Shown here piece by piece: positions 22,521 through 34,130 of a stretch of DNA of 64,000 bases. How positions within the stretch are numbered: the first letter of the stretch is position 1; each line of letters opens with the position of its first letter. The position numbers were made by a program, and so were the translations under genes. The notes under the pieces were generated by a model, which did no database searches, was not told the origin of the DNA, and saw only the letters and a list, made by a program, of their open reading frames with translations. Location: contig JAQSEB010000047.1 of NCBI GenBank assembly GCA_030063045.1, positions 1,612,001 to 1,676,000 on the forward strand, given 5' to 3'. The DNA comes from Pratylenchus scribneri (taxonomy: Eukaryota > Nematoda > Chromadorea > Rhabditida > Pratylenchidae).

Positions 22521-24112
22521 TCAAGTGGCACCTTCAGCAATCAATTCTTTCTTCAGTTTGCCCATGAAAGTCTTCTTCTCAGAGCTGGTCTGGAAGCGGC
22601 CATGTCCAAATTTGGAGGAGGTGTCAATCCATTTCAGGTCGATCTTCTCAAAGGCAAAACGTTTTGTTTGATTGATCAGCGATTTGCGCATGGTTATTGG
22701 GCGCTTCTTGGAGCCAATGCAACAGCCGCGAATCATCACAAAGTCCTGGTTGACCAGGCCATAATGCGGAAATCCACCCTAAAATAAACAAAATTTTACT
22801 ATAAAATTAAAAATTTCCAAACCATTGGATTGATGGTCTTGGCGGTCACGTCATTTTCGGTTGAGCCGTTCTTCTTCCCTTCCGGTGTCAAGCAGGATTT
22901 GCCAATGCGGTAGATCTTCTTGTTCACTTCAGTCCGATGGTGATATCCCTTTTGACCGGCACGGGCCACAGTGAATTGCACACGCGATGGATGCCATGCA
23001 CCAATACAAGCAACCTAAATTTGCAAAATGAATTAATTTTTGTCATCTAGAATTAACCTTGCGAAGGCCTTTGTGCGTCTTCCGTGGCAACTTTTTGGTA
23101 TGCCAACGACTGGTCACACCCTTGAATCCTTTGCCCTTGGTCACTCCAATGCAATCGATCATTTCATCTTGGTTGAAGATTTCATCCACCGAGACGGTCT
23201 TCTCAAAGTGCTCTTGGGCCCAGTCCACTTTCTCCGGGACAGTTCCTCCGTTGATTTGAATTTCCATAATGTGAGCCTTTTTGTTGCGATGCTTCATGAC
23301 TTTCATCTTAAATCACAAAACTATTATAAATAGAACTGTGATAATTTTAAACCTGAGTATGGGCGATCACTCGAACATAGGAGCAATATTTCTTGATCTT
23401 ATTCAAATCAGCTTGGATCGACTTTTTGCCCTCCTCATCTTGCCACTTCTTTGCATATTTCGAAAATGCCTTCTTCTTTGACTTGTACCTTTAATTTTGT
23501 TTCAATTCAAATCTAATTCTTAAGTCATTTTATTATTGATTTTGAACTCTAAAGCATTCACTCATGTTTTATCAGTAATAACAGAGGAGTGAAGCTTCTC
23601 GAATTTTTGATAGCATTCATATTTTCATATATTAAATAGAGGAATGCTAATAAAGCTTGCCAATTTTTGTAGAAGCGTCGTTTGCAATCCTCACTTAGAT
23701 GTTCAGCAAACACTGCCTTCAATGGTCGCGGTCCACGCGGTGTTTCGATGTAGCCAACAACGCCGACAATTACCTTAAATCCACACTTATTACTAAACAT
23801 TTTTAATTGTAAAAAACCATTGGTGGTGTTTCCAAGATTGTGACCGCCTCGACCACTTCCTTCTTGTGCACTTTTGAGCCAATTTTGTCCACATCTCGAA
23901 CGATATGTGTCATACCAGCTTAAACATTTTAGTTAGTATAAATTACATTGGTTGATTGAACCTTTATAGCCAATGAATGCAGTCAAATGGATCGGCTTTG
24001 AGGGATCATCCTTTGGGAAGGCCTTGACTTTTCCACGATGACGCTTCGATCGCTTCTTCGGCGTGAAACCCATTGAGCCATGCCGGGGTGCAGAAAATTT
24101 TCGATGAGACAT
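22521..24112 (-). CDS. rpl-3: Large ribosomal subunit protein uL3 (RPL3)
   Basis: This protein sits near the peptidyl-transferase centre of the 60S subunit. The start is canonical ([20 protein letters not shown], with the conserved Ser-His-Arg-Lys-Phe). It continues [100 protein letters not shown] and [20 protein letters not shown]. The tryptophan-finger segment is [20 protein letters not shown], then [20 protein letters not shown] and [20 protein letters not shown], to the stop at 22521. Seven or so exons with short introns; full-length by comparison with animal uL3. It is divergent from eIF3g, with 598 bp between starts, pairing two translation genes at one promoter region. Confidence 0.98.
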
Positions 24113-24710
24113 TTCTTTTCAGAATCAAGTCAGATTTAAGAATACTTTTCTAAAATAAATTCAATATTCAAGGACTAAGTTTTAAGTTCAATATCCATCC
24201 TAATCCTACATTAAGAATTTTTAAATTGAATAAGCGATAAATAAGTAAAAAAAAAGTCATCAAAATCTTTAGGTCAATGAATTTTGCAAGCCAAAAAATG
24301 GAGGAATGGCAGGCAATGGGCAATAATGGCAATGCAATGGGGACTTTTTTTTCGCCTACGCCACTGCAAAATTTAGTCTACGAAATTCGTATTATTTTTT
24401 TTCTTGTATAGTTGTCTGGTTTAATTGCTAAATTTAATCTCTAGCAAATTTGTCATCTCTAATTTCATTGCAAAAGTTCGAGAAATAAAAATCAATATTT
24501 ACTTTCGTTTCGATAAATTTTAAAACCTTCATTAATTACTGTTGCGCAAATTTTAAAACTTCGAGGATTGGGTCTTGACTCTTGATTCTTGGATCTTGGG
24601 TCTTGAGGATTCGGATTAACGAGTTTATCTCTGTTAAACTCACATTAATAAACATATTTTTTGTTTAATTTTATTTTTCAGAGTATAAAATAATAAAATT
24701 ACCCGCTATT
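24113..24710. promoter_or_regulatory. Divergent promoter region, RPL3 / eIF3g
   Basis: About 600 bp of AT-rich DNA separate two divergently transcribed translation genes. A small GC-richer patch occurs at about 24295-24370. A short TTGGGTCTTGAC/TTGGATCTTGGGTCTTGAGG repeat sits near 24570-24610. An acceptor-like TTTTATTTTTCAG lies 29 bp before the eIF3g ATG and could accept a spliced leader. Confidence 0.4.
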
Positions 24711-26715
24711 ATGGCTATTCCTAATGCAAATGCGTTGTCAAATCCGCTTGGAAATTTGTAAATTTAGGATTATTAATTGCTAAATTTAATAAAATAAATT
24801 TTAGACTTCGAAACAATGATACTGAAATGAACTGGGTGGAAGCGGTGGACCAGGAGAACAGTCTTCGGGAGCCGAAACGCACTGAATTCATAAAGGATGG
24901 CATCAAAACGGTCACGGACTATGTCGAGAGAGAAGTCGAAGGAGTGATTAAAAAGCAGAGGGTATGAATAATTAAATAATTTTTTAAAAAGAATAAATTA
25001 GAGCTAAGAAAATATAAATCAATTAAAAATTTAGGTCATCACCAAGTACCAAGTGATCACAAAAAGAGTGCCTCGAGTTGTGGCCGAACGGAAGAAGTGG
25101 AAAAAATTTGGCCAATGTGCTGGCGATGGGCCCGGCCCGAACATCAACACAACGTATGCATCGGAAACGGTGGACATGCAATTTTTGCACAATCGATTGG
25201 GCGAACCCGACGACATCCTTTTGGACGACAAAAAGGGCATGGCAAAGGGACAGGCCACAAAGGGAGCGCATTGTCGCCTGTGCAAATCAGATGAACATTG
25301 GAGCATGCAATGCCCATATAAGGTTTAGTTTTATATTTGATAAGGCATTTTTAATTCCTACAAACCCCATTCGGTCAATTTATTGAATTATTAATTTAGT
25401 AAAAGCTAGAGTCCTTTTTGCAATGTATTTTTGGCTAGTATTGCAATATTTCATATAGAAATGTGAAATGAATAAAAATGCCATAAAAGTGAGAATCAAA
25501 TCAGGAAAAATAACTTCCATTTAACGGATTGCAACTCGAGAGCTAAATTTTTACACACCTTTGGGTCGAAAATCTAATTTTTTTTCATCTAAAATTATAA
25601 AAATGCATAAAAATACATAAAAGTGAGTAACAAGCTTGAAAAAATTATTTGCCTCTGAACGGATTCGAACCCGAGACCTAAATTTTGCTAGGGTACGAGT
25701 GAAACTCTTGGGTCAAAATCAAAACTTTTTGAAAACCTTTTAGAAAAATCTTATAAACCTTAACCAGTCTAAATTTAGGATAAATTTATAAGCATTAAAA
25801 AATATTTGGACTCATCCTCCAAATTGGTTAAAAAAAATTCATTATTTTATCTATTCAAAAATTTTAATATTCTTTTTTAGGAACATTTCAAGGAAAGCGG
25901 CGAAGGCGAGGAATCGGACAATGCCGACAAATCCGCGGTGCGCAGTGCCCCACCCGGCGGTCGCTATGTGCCCCCAAGTGCACGGGCCGGTGCAACGGCT
26001 GCAGGGGAACGGACTGGCATCACAATGGGTATACGGAGAATGTCAAAAATATTAAATAAATTAAATAATTTATAGGCACAGATAGTCGATCATCCGACGA
26101 TACAACCGTCCGAATCACAAATCTTCCGGGGGTAAATTTATTTAAAAAATTATAAAATGGAATTTTTAACTTAAAATCCAAATTAACCAAAAAAATTTTT
26201 AAGGACTCCGAAACATTGGACGATGATTTGCGGGCATTGTTCCAGAGCGCAGGCCGTATAACGCGTTCCTATGTGGCACGGGACAAACAACCGCCGAATA
26301 AGCCAAAAGGCTTTGCCTTCATCACATTCGCCACTCGAAAGGAGGCCGAAAATGCCATTCAACAATTCAATGGTGCCCGATTCCAGCATTTGATTTTGAA
26401 GGTGGAATGGACCAGGTCAGTTTGTTTTCAAATCGACATTTCATAAATAAATTATCAAGGGAAAATTATTCAAAAAAATACATTTAATTTTCCAGTGTTT
26501 TTTTTAATTAGAATTTTAGTAAAATATAATTATAAATATAAAAATTCAAACATTTTTGATCCTCTTTTGGTATGGTTTTGCCTTTTGAAAATAATTTTTC
26601 TGCCATTTTTTTACCGTTTTTATCGCTTTTGGAATTTTAAACTGCCTTAAAAATTTAATCGAAAAATCATTTTTTTAAAATTATTTTTTCTATTTTCAGA
26701 CCATCAGCAAATTGA
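24711..26715 (+). CDS. eif-3.G: Eukaryotic translation initiation factor 3 subunit G
   Basis: eIF3g is an RNA-binding subunit of the eIF3 complex on the 40S ribosome. The proposed first exon (MAIPNANALSNPLGNL) joins LRNNDTEMNWVEAVDQENSL; the alternative start is the internal Met at 24827. The conserved body follows: VTDYVEREVEGVIKKQRVIT, KYQVITKRVPRVVAERKKWK, KFGQCAGDGPGPNINTTYAS, the CCHC-like zinc segment (CRLCKSDEHWSMQCPYK), a disordered PPGGRYVPPSARAG linker, and an RRM with RNP2-like VRITNLPG and RNP1 KGFAFITFATRKEAENAIQQ. The last exon supplies only RPSAN and the stop at 26715. Length and order match animal eIF3g. Two SINE copies lie in the intron after the zinc segment. Confidence 0.96.
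25441..25575 (-). mobile_element. tRNA-derived SINE, copy C (intron of eIF3g)
   Basis: The copy is degenerate: on the minus strand the B-box region reads AGCTCTCGAGTTGCAATCCG, and the tail keeps GGAAGTTATTTTTCCTGA and the CATATAGAAAT-type segment shared with copy E. It is antisense to eIF3g. Confidence 0.6.
25600..25720 (-). mobile_element. tRNA-derived SINE, copy D (intron of eIF3g)
   Basis: On the minus strand it reads GACCCAAGAGTTTCACTCGT, then AGGTCTCGGGTTCGAATCCG as a good B box, then TTCAGAGGCAAATAATTTTT. It sits right next to copy C, in the same orientation, so the intron took two insertions or a tandem copy. Confidence 0.75.
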
Positions 26716-26944
26716 AGCGCCCGCCCGAATTATGATTGTTGACAAATTTATGATGATGGAAAAAGAACAAACAAAATTGGAAAATTCGATATTTATATTT
26801 GTTTCATTTTATTGTTTTTTGGCTATTAAAATGACAAAAAAAGTTATAATTATTTATTTTATTCTTTCCTCTCTCAAAGGTCACCTTTCAAATTGGGCTG
26901 ATCCACCAAATGATAGGAAAAACTATACAAAAATAAAAAATGAA

Positions 26945-27919
26945 TTAATTAATTCTCCTTTGCCCAAAAATTCCATACCAATCCCGAATTTTGTTGAAAT
27001 CATTGAGGCAAAACAAATAACGGAAATAGTCGGTGGGAACACCGTTCGTTGTTTCACAATAGGCCATACAACTTTAAATAAAAAAATGGTTTAAAAATAT
27101 TTATTGGTTTTGGTTTAAAACCCTTGTTGGACGCCCATTTGCGTGCAACAGGCACGATGGTCGGCACGGGACGAGGCACAATCCCACATTTGGCCAACTT
27201 TTGCATAATTTTATGAATGAATTCCCCTCATTTTAAACCTGTTGGCCCTAAAATAAAATTTATTATTTTGTTTTGAACTGATCCCTTCAAAAACAAACCC
27301 CTTGGTGCGCAAGTGGACAAAAAGAATAGGACCTTGAGAATTTGATTGGAATTTAAATAGTTTATTTCTAAGTTTTGATTATTTTAATTTAGTGTATTTG
27401 TTCTATCAGAAACCCCTCCCCTCTCTATTAGAAACCACTCAGTGGAGGTTCTCTAAAATTTATAAGCCCCGGGGCTATAGAAAATATGGTATTTTTAGAT
27501 TCATTCGAATTCCCCCCATCGGTTTATAAATTTGCCTAAGGGAATTTGGCCAAATTCATTAAAATTGGACAATTCAAAAATTATGGAAATGCATTCAAGC
27601 AAACATTATTGGAGCTGAGTGCACTGAAATCGCAGAATCTTTGCTTGCAATCCGCGTCGGCTTGGTCCAATTTGGCACAACACATTTTCTGTGGAAAAAG
27701 CCGAATGCGAATTTTGCTCCAATTTTGTGGATTTACCAATTTTTCGTTTGGCGAATGGCCTTGAGGCTGCTTTTGGGCCAATCCCCCGAGGCCGCCTTGA
27801 TGTTGATGTTGTGGTGGATGGAAAAGGAAGGGGAATAGGCCTTGGCCACAAACTTGGCCAATGAGGATTAGGGGACACAAAATAAAGGTTATGTATATTG
27901 GAAGTGCCGCTGGCGCCAT
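26945..27919 (-). CDS. Secreted DB-module protein 1
   Basis: The DB module is a Cys-rich domain found almost only in nematodes; its function is unknown. The signal peptide is [20 protein letters not shown] (then GQVCG). A Gln/His/Pro-rich stretch ([20 protein letters not shown]) precedes the module. Exons give [27 protein letters not shown], then [11 protein letters not shown], then [26 protein letters not shown], then [31 protein letters not shown]. The order CC..C..FCDF, WDCASS..DH..CC, C..YC, YLFC is the DB signature. The last Cys of the module is replaced by Trp (RDWY instead of RDCF). The stop is at 26945 after GQRRIN. Introns between the module exons are 50-250 bp. It is tandem with DB-module protein 2, suggesting a local duplication. 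Confidence 0.83.
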
Positions 27920-28908
27920 TCAAAATGTTTAAAAACCCGTGTTTTTGGATGCTCTGGAATTCAAAGAAAATAATAATAAATATCTCAACAATTTGTGCTA
28001 TTTGATCATTCATGGCCTTTTCCTCTAATTTCCCTTGAAAATTTTCCATGGAATATGTAAAAAGGCTACGGTGGCGTAGGCAGTAGGAGGCACCAAATGA
28101 ATGGCCAGATTTTCGTCAATTTTGTCCCATTTTATCCCTTTTTAAGCCAAGGTGATGTAATGAATCAGCGGACCCTGTTTTGGTCCATTTAATGGGAGGA
28201 TTGGTCCAGAAATGGTCCAAAAAGACTACGGTGGTGTAGGCAGTAGGAGGAAATAAAGGCGCCATTAAATTTTTGTCCCATTTTAACCCTTTTAAACCAA
28301 AGGCGATGTGTTGTGATGAGTCAGAATCGGACCCTGTATTGGTCCATTTAATGGGAGGATTGGCCCAGAAATGGTCCAATGTTGATCAGAAATTTGGTGG
28401 CCCAATCATTTGGATTGTTTGGGGCAAAATGCGCAATCCATCCTCTGGGGATCATCATCAATAATCCGCCTTTCTCCTACGATTGGGATTTGATGGAATG
28501 GCTCATCCCCTCCTCTTCCTCTGGATCAAATCCCCCTCATCCCCTCATCGTCATCCTCGTGTTTAATCGCCAATTCATTCATTCGTTGCCGCCTTCGCGC
28601 GTTCAAATGCGCAGCAGCAAAAGTGAATGAAAATGTGGTGGGGAAAGGACTTGTTTTGTCCATTCATTTGTGGTGTTTTGGTCAAGTGCAAACCTGAATT
28701 TATCCCCAACACACAGAAGAATATTACAGAAGGAGGCTACGGATAAGATCTATGGGAACAAACAAAATTGAATGAAAGGAAAATTATGATTTTGGGTCGA
28801 TTATTTATTCATTAAATCCGGACACATTAATTTAAATATTTTTTTTTGATAAAATTTTCACTGTTCAAAATGATAGTGTTTGCCTTCTTTCTTGGCCACA
28901 GAATTATT
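27920..28908. other. Intergenic gap between the DB-module genes
   Basis: The ~990-bp gap contains the 160-bp tandem duplication and a Pro/Ser-coding-like CCTCTTCC stretch (28500-28560) without a domain. A second CTACGGATAAG near 28737 echoes the CTACGG start of the duplicated unit. No gene seen. Confidence 0.4.
28059..28378. repeat. Tandem duplication, two ~160-bp copies
   Basis: Copies at 28059-28218 and 28219-28378 both begin AAAAAGRCTACGGTGGYGTA followed by GGCAGTAGGAGG, and both end GGTCCATTTAATGGGAGGAT plus TGGYCCAGAAATGGTCC. They differ by scattered substitutions and a small indel. They lie in the intergenic gap between the two DB genes. Confidence 0.85.
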
Positions 28909-30414
28909 TTAATGGGCCTCCAAATAATCCCTGAAGCAATCTCGGATTTCGTTGAAGGATTCAATGCAGAATCTGAAATATATATTTCGGAGAATTACAT
29001 GGAATATTTTGATGACCTCAAGAAATGCCTCTGTATCAATGATTCTATAGGGCCCTAAAATAACACCCTATGGAAGTTTAGGGAAATTAAGGAATGATTT
29101 TTGGGAATTCAAAACCGATGACAGAAAATCGACATGCACCCAAAAATATGAGCAAAATTTTGACTTGGAATGATTTCGAAAAATTAACAGGGAATTGTTA
29201 TTCATTTCCTTCCATATCGAATTTGAATTCATTCTCCAAACCTTCGATAATTAAATTATAAAGAAGACAAAACAGTAATGTTTGTGTCCCAAAATTTTTC
29301 CGAGCTGCTAAAATTTGCCCTTTTTTAAATTTGACAATTCTAATTAGCTTTGTTGTTTCCTCAATTTTCAATCTAAGACTGAATAAATTTACAAATAGTC
29401 GAGGTAATTTGTGGGCACTCCATCGTGGGCTGCGCAATATTCCAAGCATTTGCCGGCTACGCCTCTTTCCTTAATTAAAAATTAGCCCACACATAGGTAT
29501 ATCCCAGCAATTGAGCGGATTCACCTTGCAACATTTTGTGTGGTCAATTCTTGACGAGGCACAATCCCACATGTGGCCAACCTGTTTAAAAAGGTCGCAT
29601 TCAGAATTAATTAATTTGCCATCATTATGGAATATTTGCTTTGAACTTTTAAGGCTAAAATATGTTGAAGGCCCCCGACTGGCTAATTGCGATGTTCTGC
29701 TCATTTTTACGCTATAATTCGGAGTTCAGATGCTAAATTATAGTACTAAATGAACCGAATGATCACCCCTCGATCGTATTAGCGAGAAAAGACGTGTACC
29801 GTGCTGTCATTTTCCCTTTCACTTCCCAGAAACCTTGCCCTCTGCCCTCGTCAAAGATGGCCTAAAGCTATTTTTCCCCTACGTCCCAAATATGGACTAT
29901 TCGTTAAAGTGTTGGAAGGAAGATGGTCTACAAAAATCGAGCCAAGACAACCCACAATGGTTTGGATATGGTCTATTCTGATGAGGCGGTTTTGACTCTG
30001 ATTTTAACCTACATTTTCCCAACATACCCTAAATCTACCTCCGATTGATTTAGTCTATAATTAACAAGCCTAATCTCTAACAATAACAATTAACCTTTAT
30101 TTTTGCTAGCAAATAAGTTTTATTGGGGTTGCTAACTTACAGTTTCTCCCCGTTCCGTGCATGTGGACAAATAATTGAGCACCTGTGTGTAGGAAATGTG
30201 AATTTTGAGAGGCATAAATGTCGAAAAAATGAATTACATTTGCTTGAGAAATTGCATCAAAATCACAGAATCGGCTGACGCAATCTTTGTCATCGTCGAC
30301 CAATTTGGTGCAACATTTTTTCAGCTTGGAATTTGCATCACCCAATGTTGAGGATGGCACAAAAATGAGGACAATGAGGGAAATGAGTAAAGGAATGGGC
30401 CAATGGGATGGCAT
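28909..30414 (-). CDS. Secreted DB-module protein 2
   Basis: Signal peptide: MPSHWPIPLLISLIVLIFVP then SSTLG. The mature part is almost entirely one DB module: KLKKCCTKLVDDDKDCVSRF CDFDAISQAN, next exon VLNYLSTCTERGET, then (after a ~530-bp intron) [19 protein letters not shown], then ERGVAGKCLEYCAAHDGVPT NYLDYL, and a last exon FCIESFNEIRDCFRDYLEAH with the stop at 28909. All family cysteines are present, including the final DCF that protein 1 lacks. Splice junctions agree in phase, and each exon boundary matches that of protein 1, so the two are paralogues. The two larger introns (about 530 and 430 bp) carry no recognised repeat. Extracellular, function unknown. Confidence 0.87.
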
Positions 30415-31030
30415 TCTATTAAAGGGGGAATTATCAACAAATTTGTGGACGGATTTATGCGCGAATAATTTGGTGTAAAATTCATGAATTTGAACAAAAT
30501 TGGAAGGCTCAAACAAGAATTTCCCACTAGAAAACAAAGATATTTTGCAGATTTTAGGGCGCCTTCATCCCTTGAATGTATAGTATTCATAGGATTAAAT
30601 CCGGCTAAATTTTGTGTGAGATCTGCCTTCTCCTCAAATGTCTTTTGAGCGATTCAATGTGTTTGTGGGTGGTGTAAGAAAACCACCCATTTGGTGGTGA
30701 TTAAAAACGTCTTTCACCGAATAAAATAATAATTTATCATCACAATTTTGGGGGAAACTAGGGCACATCATATTAAAGCAAGTCTGGTCTCTGGTGGATA
30801 TGGGGGAAATGATTTTGGTTTATGGGAATGAAAAGGAATGGGAAGGATGAGAAATAGTTTTTGCCGAACAAGAACCGCATTTGATGTACTTTTAATTAAC
30901 CATTTTTGGATGAAAATGCAGGTTTAGTGCTAAATTGGCTGAAGGAATGAGAATGAACTTAAAGGCAGAATTGTTTCTGGGATGAAAATTACAATTACAA
31001 TCCCTTTCTGGAAGGAACTTAGAATTTACA

Positions 31031-31665
31031 ATAAAACAGGCAGAATTAGCCCAAAAAAAAGAAAACAGTCGGAATTAAAATCAGAACAGGTGGAATTATT
31101 TGGGGCAAAATACAAACAGGCGGAATTATTTGGGGCAAAATACAAACAGGCGGAATTATTTGGGGCAAAATACAAACAGGCGGAATTATTTGGGGCAAAA
31201 TACAAACAGGCGGAATTATTTGGGGCAAAACACAAACAGGTGGAATTATTTGGGGCAAAATACAAACAGGCGGAATTATTTGGGGCAAAATACAAACAGG
31301 CGGAATTATTTGGGGCAAACACAAACAGGCGGAATTATTTGGGGCAAAAACACAAACAGGCGGAATTATTTGGGGCAAAATACAAACAGGCGGAATTATT
31401 TGGGGCAAAAACAAACAGGCGGAATTATTTGGGGCAAAATACAAACAGGCGGAATTATTTGGGGCAAAAACAAACAGGCGGAATTATTTGGGGCAAAATA
31501 CAAACAGGCGGAATTATTTGGGGCAAAACACAAACAGGCGGAATTATTTGGGGCAAACACAAACAGGCGGAATTATTTGGGGCAAAACACAAACAGGCGG
31601 AATTATTTGGGGCAAAACACAAACAGGCGGAATTAGTGCAAAAAACACAAAATAGGCGGAATTAG
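31031..31665 (+). repeat. 30-bp minisatellite, array 1
   Basis: About 20 units of 30 bp, each GGCGGAATTATTTGGGGC followed by AAAATACAAACA. The C/T variant in AAAACAC or AAAATAC, single-base losses (29 or 31 bp) and a final GTGC variant are visible. Left flank: CTTTCTGGAAGGAACTTAGA, similar to the flank of array 4. Confidence 0.97.
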
Positions 31666-32837
31666 ATTTGTAAAAATAAGATTATTTATTAATTTCTACA
31701 TTTAAATGCTTTAATTAAAAAATATATAATAATGACTGAGATTCAATTTCATATTCATATTCCTTTTCTAGGCTGTTTTTTTGTACTGAAGAATCCGTGA
31801 CAATTTGCTTGACAAAGTAGTAGCTTCTTGAAATATCAGCGATTTGAACAAAAATGGGAATTGCTGATGTTCAAAGGTGCTCCATCTTTATCGGCATCGG
31901 CATCTGTGGCCAATTTATTTCTAAAGGTCCAAATCTGGCAACAATTTCAACCATTCAAAATCTTTTTTTTTTTGTTGGTCCCCACAAATCAAAAAACATT
32001 TCCCATTTTTCCCTCCAATTCAGGAATGAAGGGTTGGAGAAGAAGCCGGAAGGCCACTCAAAAATACACTCCTCCCTCCATTCTTTTTCGCATATTATGC
32101 CTGCGGCATTTTCTTTTGATGAGCCAATCGGAAAAAGGGAAATCGAAGGAGGGGAACGGAACAATTCAAGGACACGAACAAACGATGAAAAAGGGAGGAA
32201 ATACGCGTAAATATGTTTGCCCTTGGGAGAAAGGGGGGGGGGGGAGTGAATCGGCCGGAGAACATTTTTTGAAGAAGCAAAAGGAACCATTCATGGGCAA
32301 AATGGAAAGAATGAAATGTGAATTGCGGTGGTTCTTTGGCACTTTACAAGAGAAGGCCTAGACCCTAGACCATCTAGCCCTAAAAATTTACCATTGAAAA
32401 TATTTCACCAAATGATTGCTTCTTCCAAAAGAGCCCTTTCCTTTCCATTATTCGATTTATGTGTGTCACCTTTTTACCAAGTGGTTTGTCTGTGAATGAA
32501 GGGTGCCAAGGTCGATTCAATCCTACCAAACATCGATGGATTCGATGAAGCGGAAAATGGGAGGTGACAAAAATGCAAATTTGATCAAATTTGACGGTGG
32601 CACTTTTCTTCCTCAAGGCCAACCAAATTTAATGGATTTTTCTTGTTGCGTAGCATTGGCTTTTTTGGTTAAACCACAAAGAAAACCAATAGAAAATGCG
32701 AATGATGATCAACTAATAATTCAACATCCCTTTTCTTATAATTTTCAATCACAAACATCCATTTTTGCCAAAAAAATTCTATCCCAACAGCTTTCATTAT
32801 GTGTTATGTCTATATGGCCTCGGATAGGGTAACCGCG

Positions 32838-33152
32838 TTTTTTTTGACCCATAGCTAAGCGAGGCGAAAACCAATTCGGTTAGGCGATATACCATTTGAA
32901 AGCCCAAAATGTCCTTTGAAAAGTGGCTGAAAAATATTTATGAAAATCACCTTCTTAAAAAAGTTTTTTAATATCTATACTTTTGAGTTTAACGAACACG
33001 AATGTTCTAAGGAAATGCCGCATATTTTACAACTGGAAATATTTCTTAAAAATAAGAAAGCCACTTTTTAGGGGATATTTCGAGATTTCAAATGACATAT
33101 CGCCTTCCAAAATTGGCTTCTTCCTTGTTGAGTTATGGCCAAAAAGAATAGT
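32838..33152. mobile_element. Foldback MITE family 1, copy 1
   Basis: Left arm TTGACCCATAGCTAAGCGAG ... GGCGATATACCATTTGAAAG ... AAAAGTGGCT; the right arm is its inverted repeat, ending CGCCTTCCAAAATTGGCTTC ... GAGTTATGGCCAAAAAGAAT. Arms are about 95 bp around a ~120-bp AT-rich core. Confidence 0.85.
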
Positions 33153-34130
33153 ACAATTATCCGATCAGCGGTATCCTATTGCCCTTTTTAATGTCGCCCC
33201 AATTTAGCTTCATATTGTTTTTGCCGCTAATTGGCCATTCCAATTGCTCCGATTTTCGATTATATCGGTCTCATCGATCAATGATGGGGACGACCTTCAG
33301 CCCCCTCCTAATTTCCGCAATTTTGTTCCACGCTTTTGATGCAGCCAATTGACGGTCCCTGTGGCCGTTTCAACTGCGCGAGGGGATGAATTATATTCCC
33401 TTCTCCAATGATAAATAAATCAACATTTTTATTTTTGTGAACAATAATTCAATAGGGCAAAGAATGAGGCATAGTTTATTCCCAATGGCCTCATTTCCCT
33501 TTTGCCTCCAAAATTGCCAATATATTGATGGGCATCATCAAAAATTGTATAATTTTGCCTACAAATTGTAATTGTAATTTTCCATCCATTTTCTAATAAT
33601 TTTGACACCCTTTTCTTTTCAACCATTTCGCAGTAATTATGGATGGATGGATGGAGATGGCCGATGATTTTTTCTCGCCTTACGTCTCCTTACTTTATTC
33701 TTGTTGCCTTTCGCCCCATTTCCCGGCGAACGGCCCATCCTTCTTACCCTTTGCCGAATTATTATTTTCCCACCAATAAACTTGTTGGCCTTTTGGACAT
33801 TCTCATTTTGTGGGTCGCCCCCAAAAAGGGCAAAAAATTGGAACAAAATTTTGGTTCGATTTTGCCGGCGCGCGAGTCATTTTAAAGCAAAGAGAGGGCA
33901 AGGGGCCAATTCGTTGTGTTCCAATTATACTCGCGCCCCAATGCCCCCTTTCTCCCATCATCTTTCTTCCCGAGACCCTCAACCCTTTTTTACGATTTTG
34001 TCCTTTCCAATTTTCCCAATTCCTCTTTGAATGGAGAGGAGTTTACATTTTGCAGTCGTTTTTTCTGTTGAATTTTGTGCCATTAATTTATCAAGTTTTT
34101 AGTTTCTTAGAAGGACAAATTTTTGTGAAA

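Larger units (their letters stand above)
30415..34130. other. Repeat-bearing gap before the peroxidase gene
   Basis: This 3.7-kb gap holds minisatellite array 1 and one MITE copy (listed separately). The rest shows open frames on both strands between about 31.8-32.6 and 33.6-34.1 kb with no recognisable domain, and a 12-bp G run at 32233-32244. The part from 33.2 kb is likely the promoter of the peroxidase gene. Confidence 0.4.

Noticed and set aside
26732..27094. Plus-strand ORF of 120 codons just after eIF3g
   Set aside because: It overlaps in antisense the last exons of DB-module protein 1 ([16 protein letters not shown]...), which have clear family similarity and splice sites.
31031..31665. 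Long repeat-encoded ORFs (also at 36.8-37.4, 51.0-51.8 and 55.3-56.5 kb) as repeat-protein genes
   Set aside because: They result from a 30-bp unit without stops; several frames on both strands are equally open, and indels between units shift the frame freely.
31828..32361. ORF of 177 codons downstream of array 1
   Set aside because: It runs through a poly-G tract and low-complexity DNA and shows no similarity to a known family; the reverse strand is also open.
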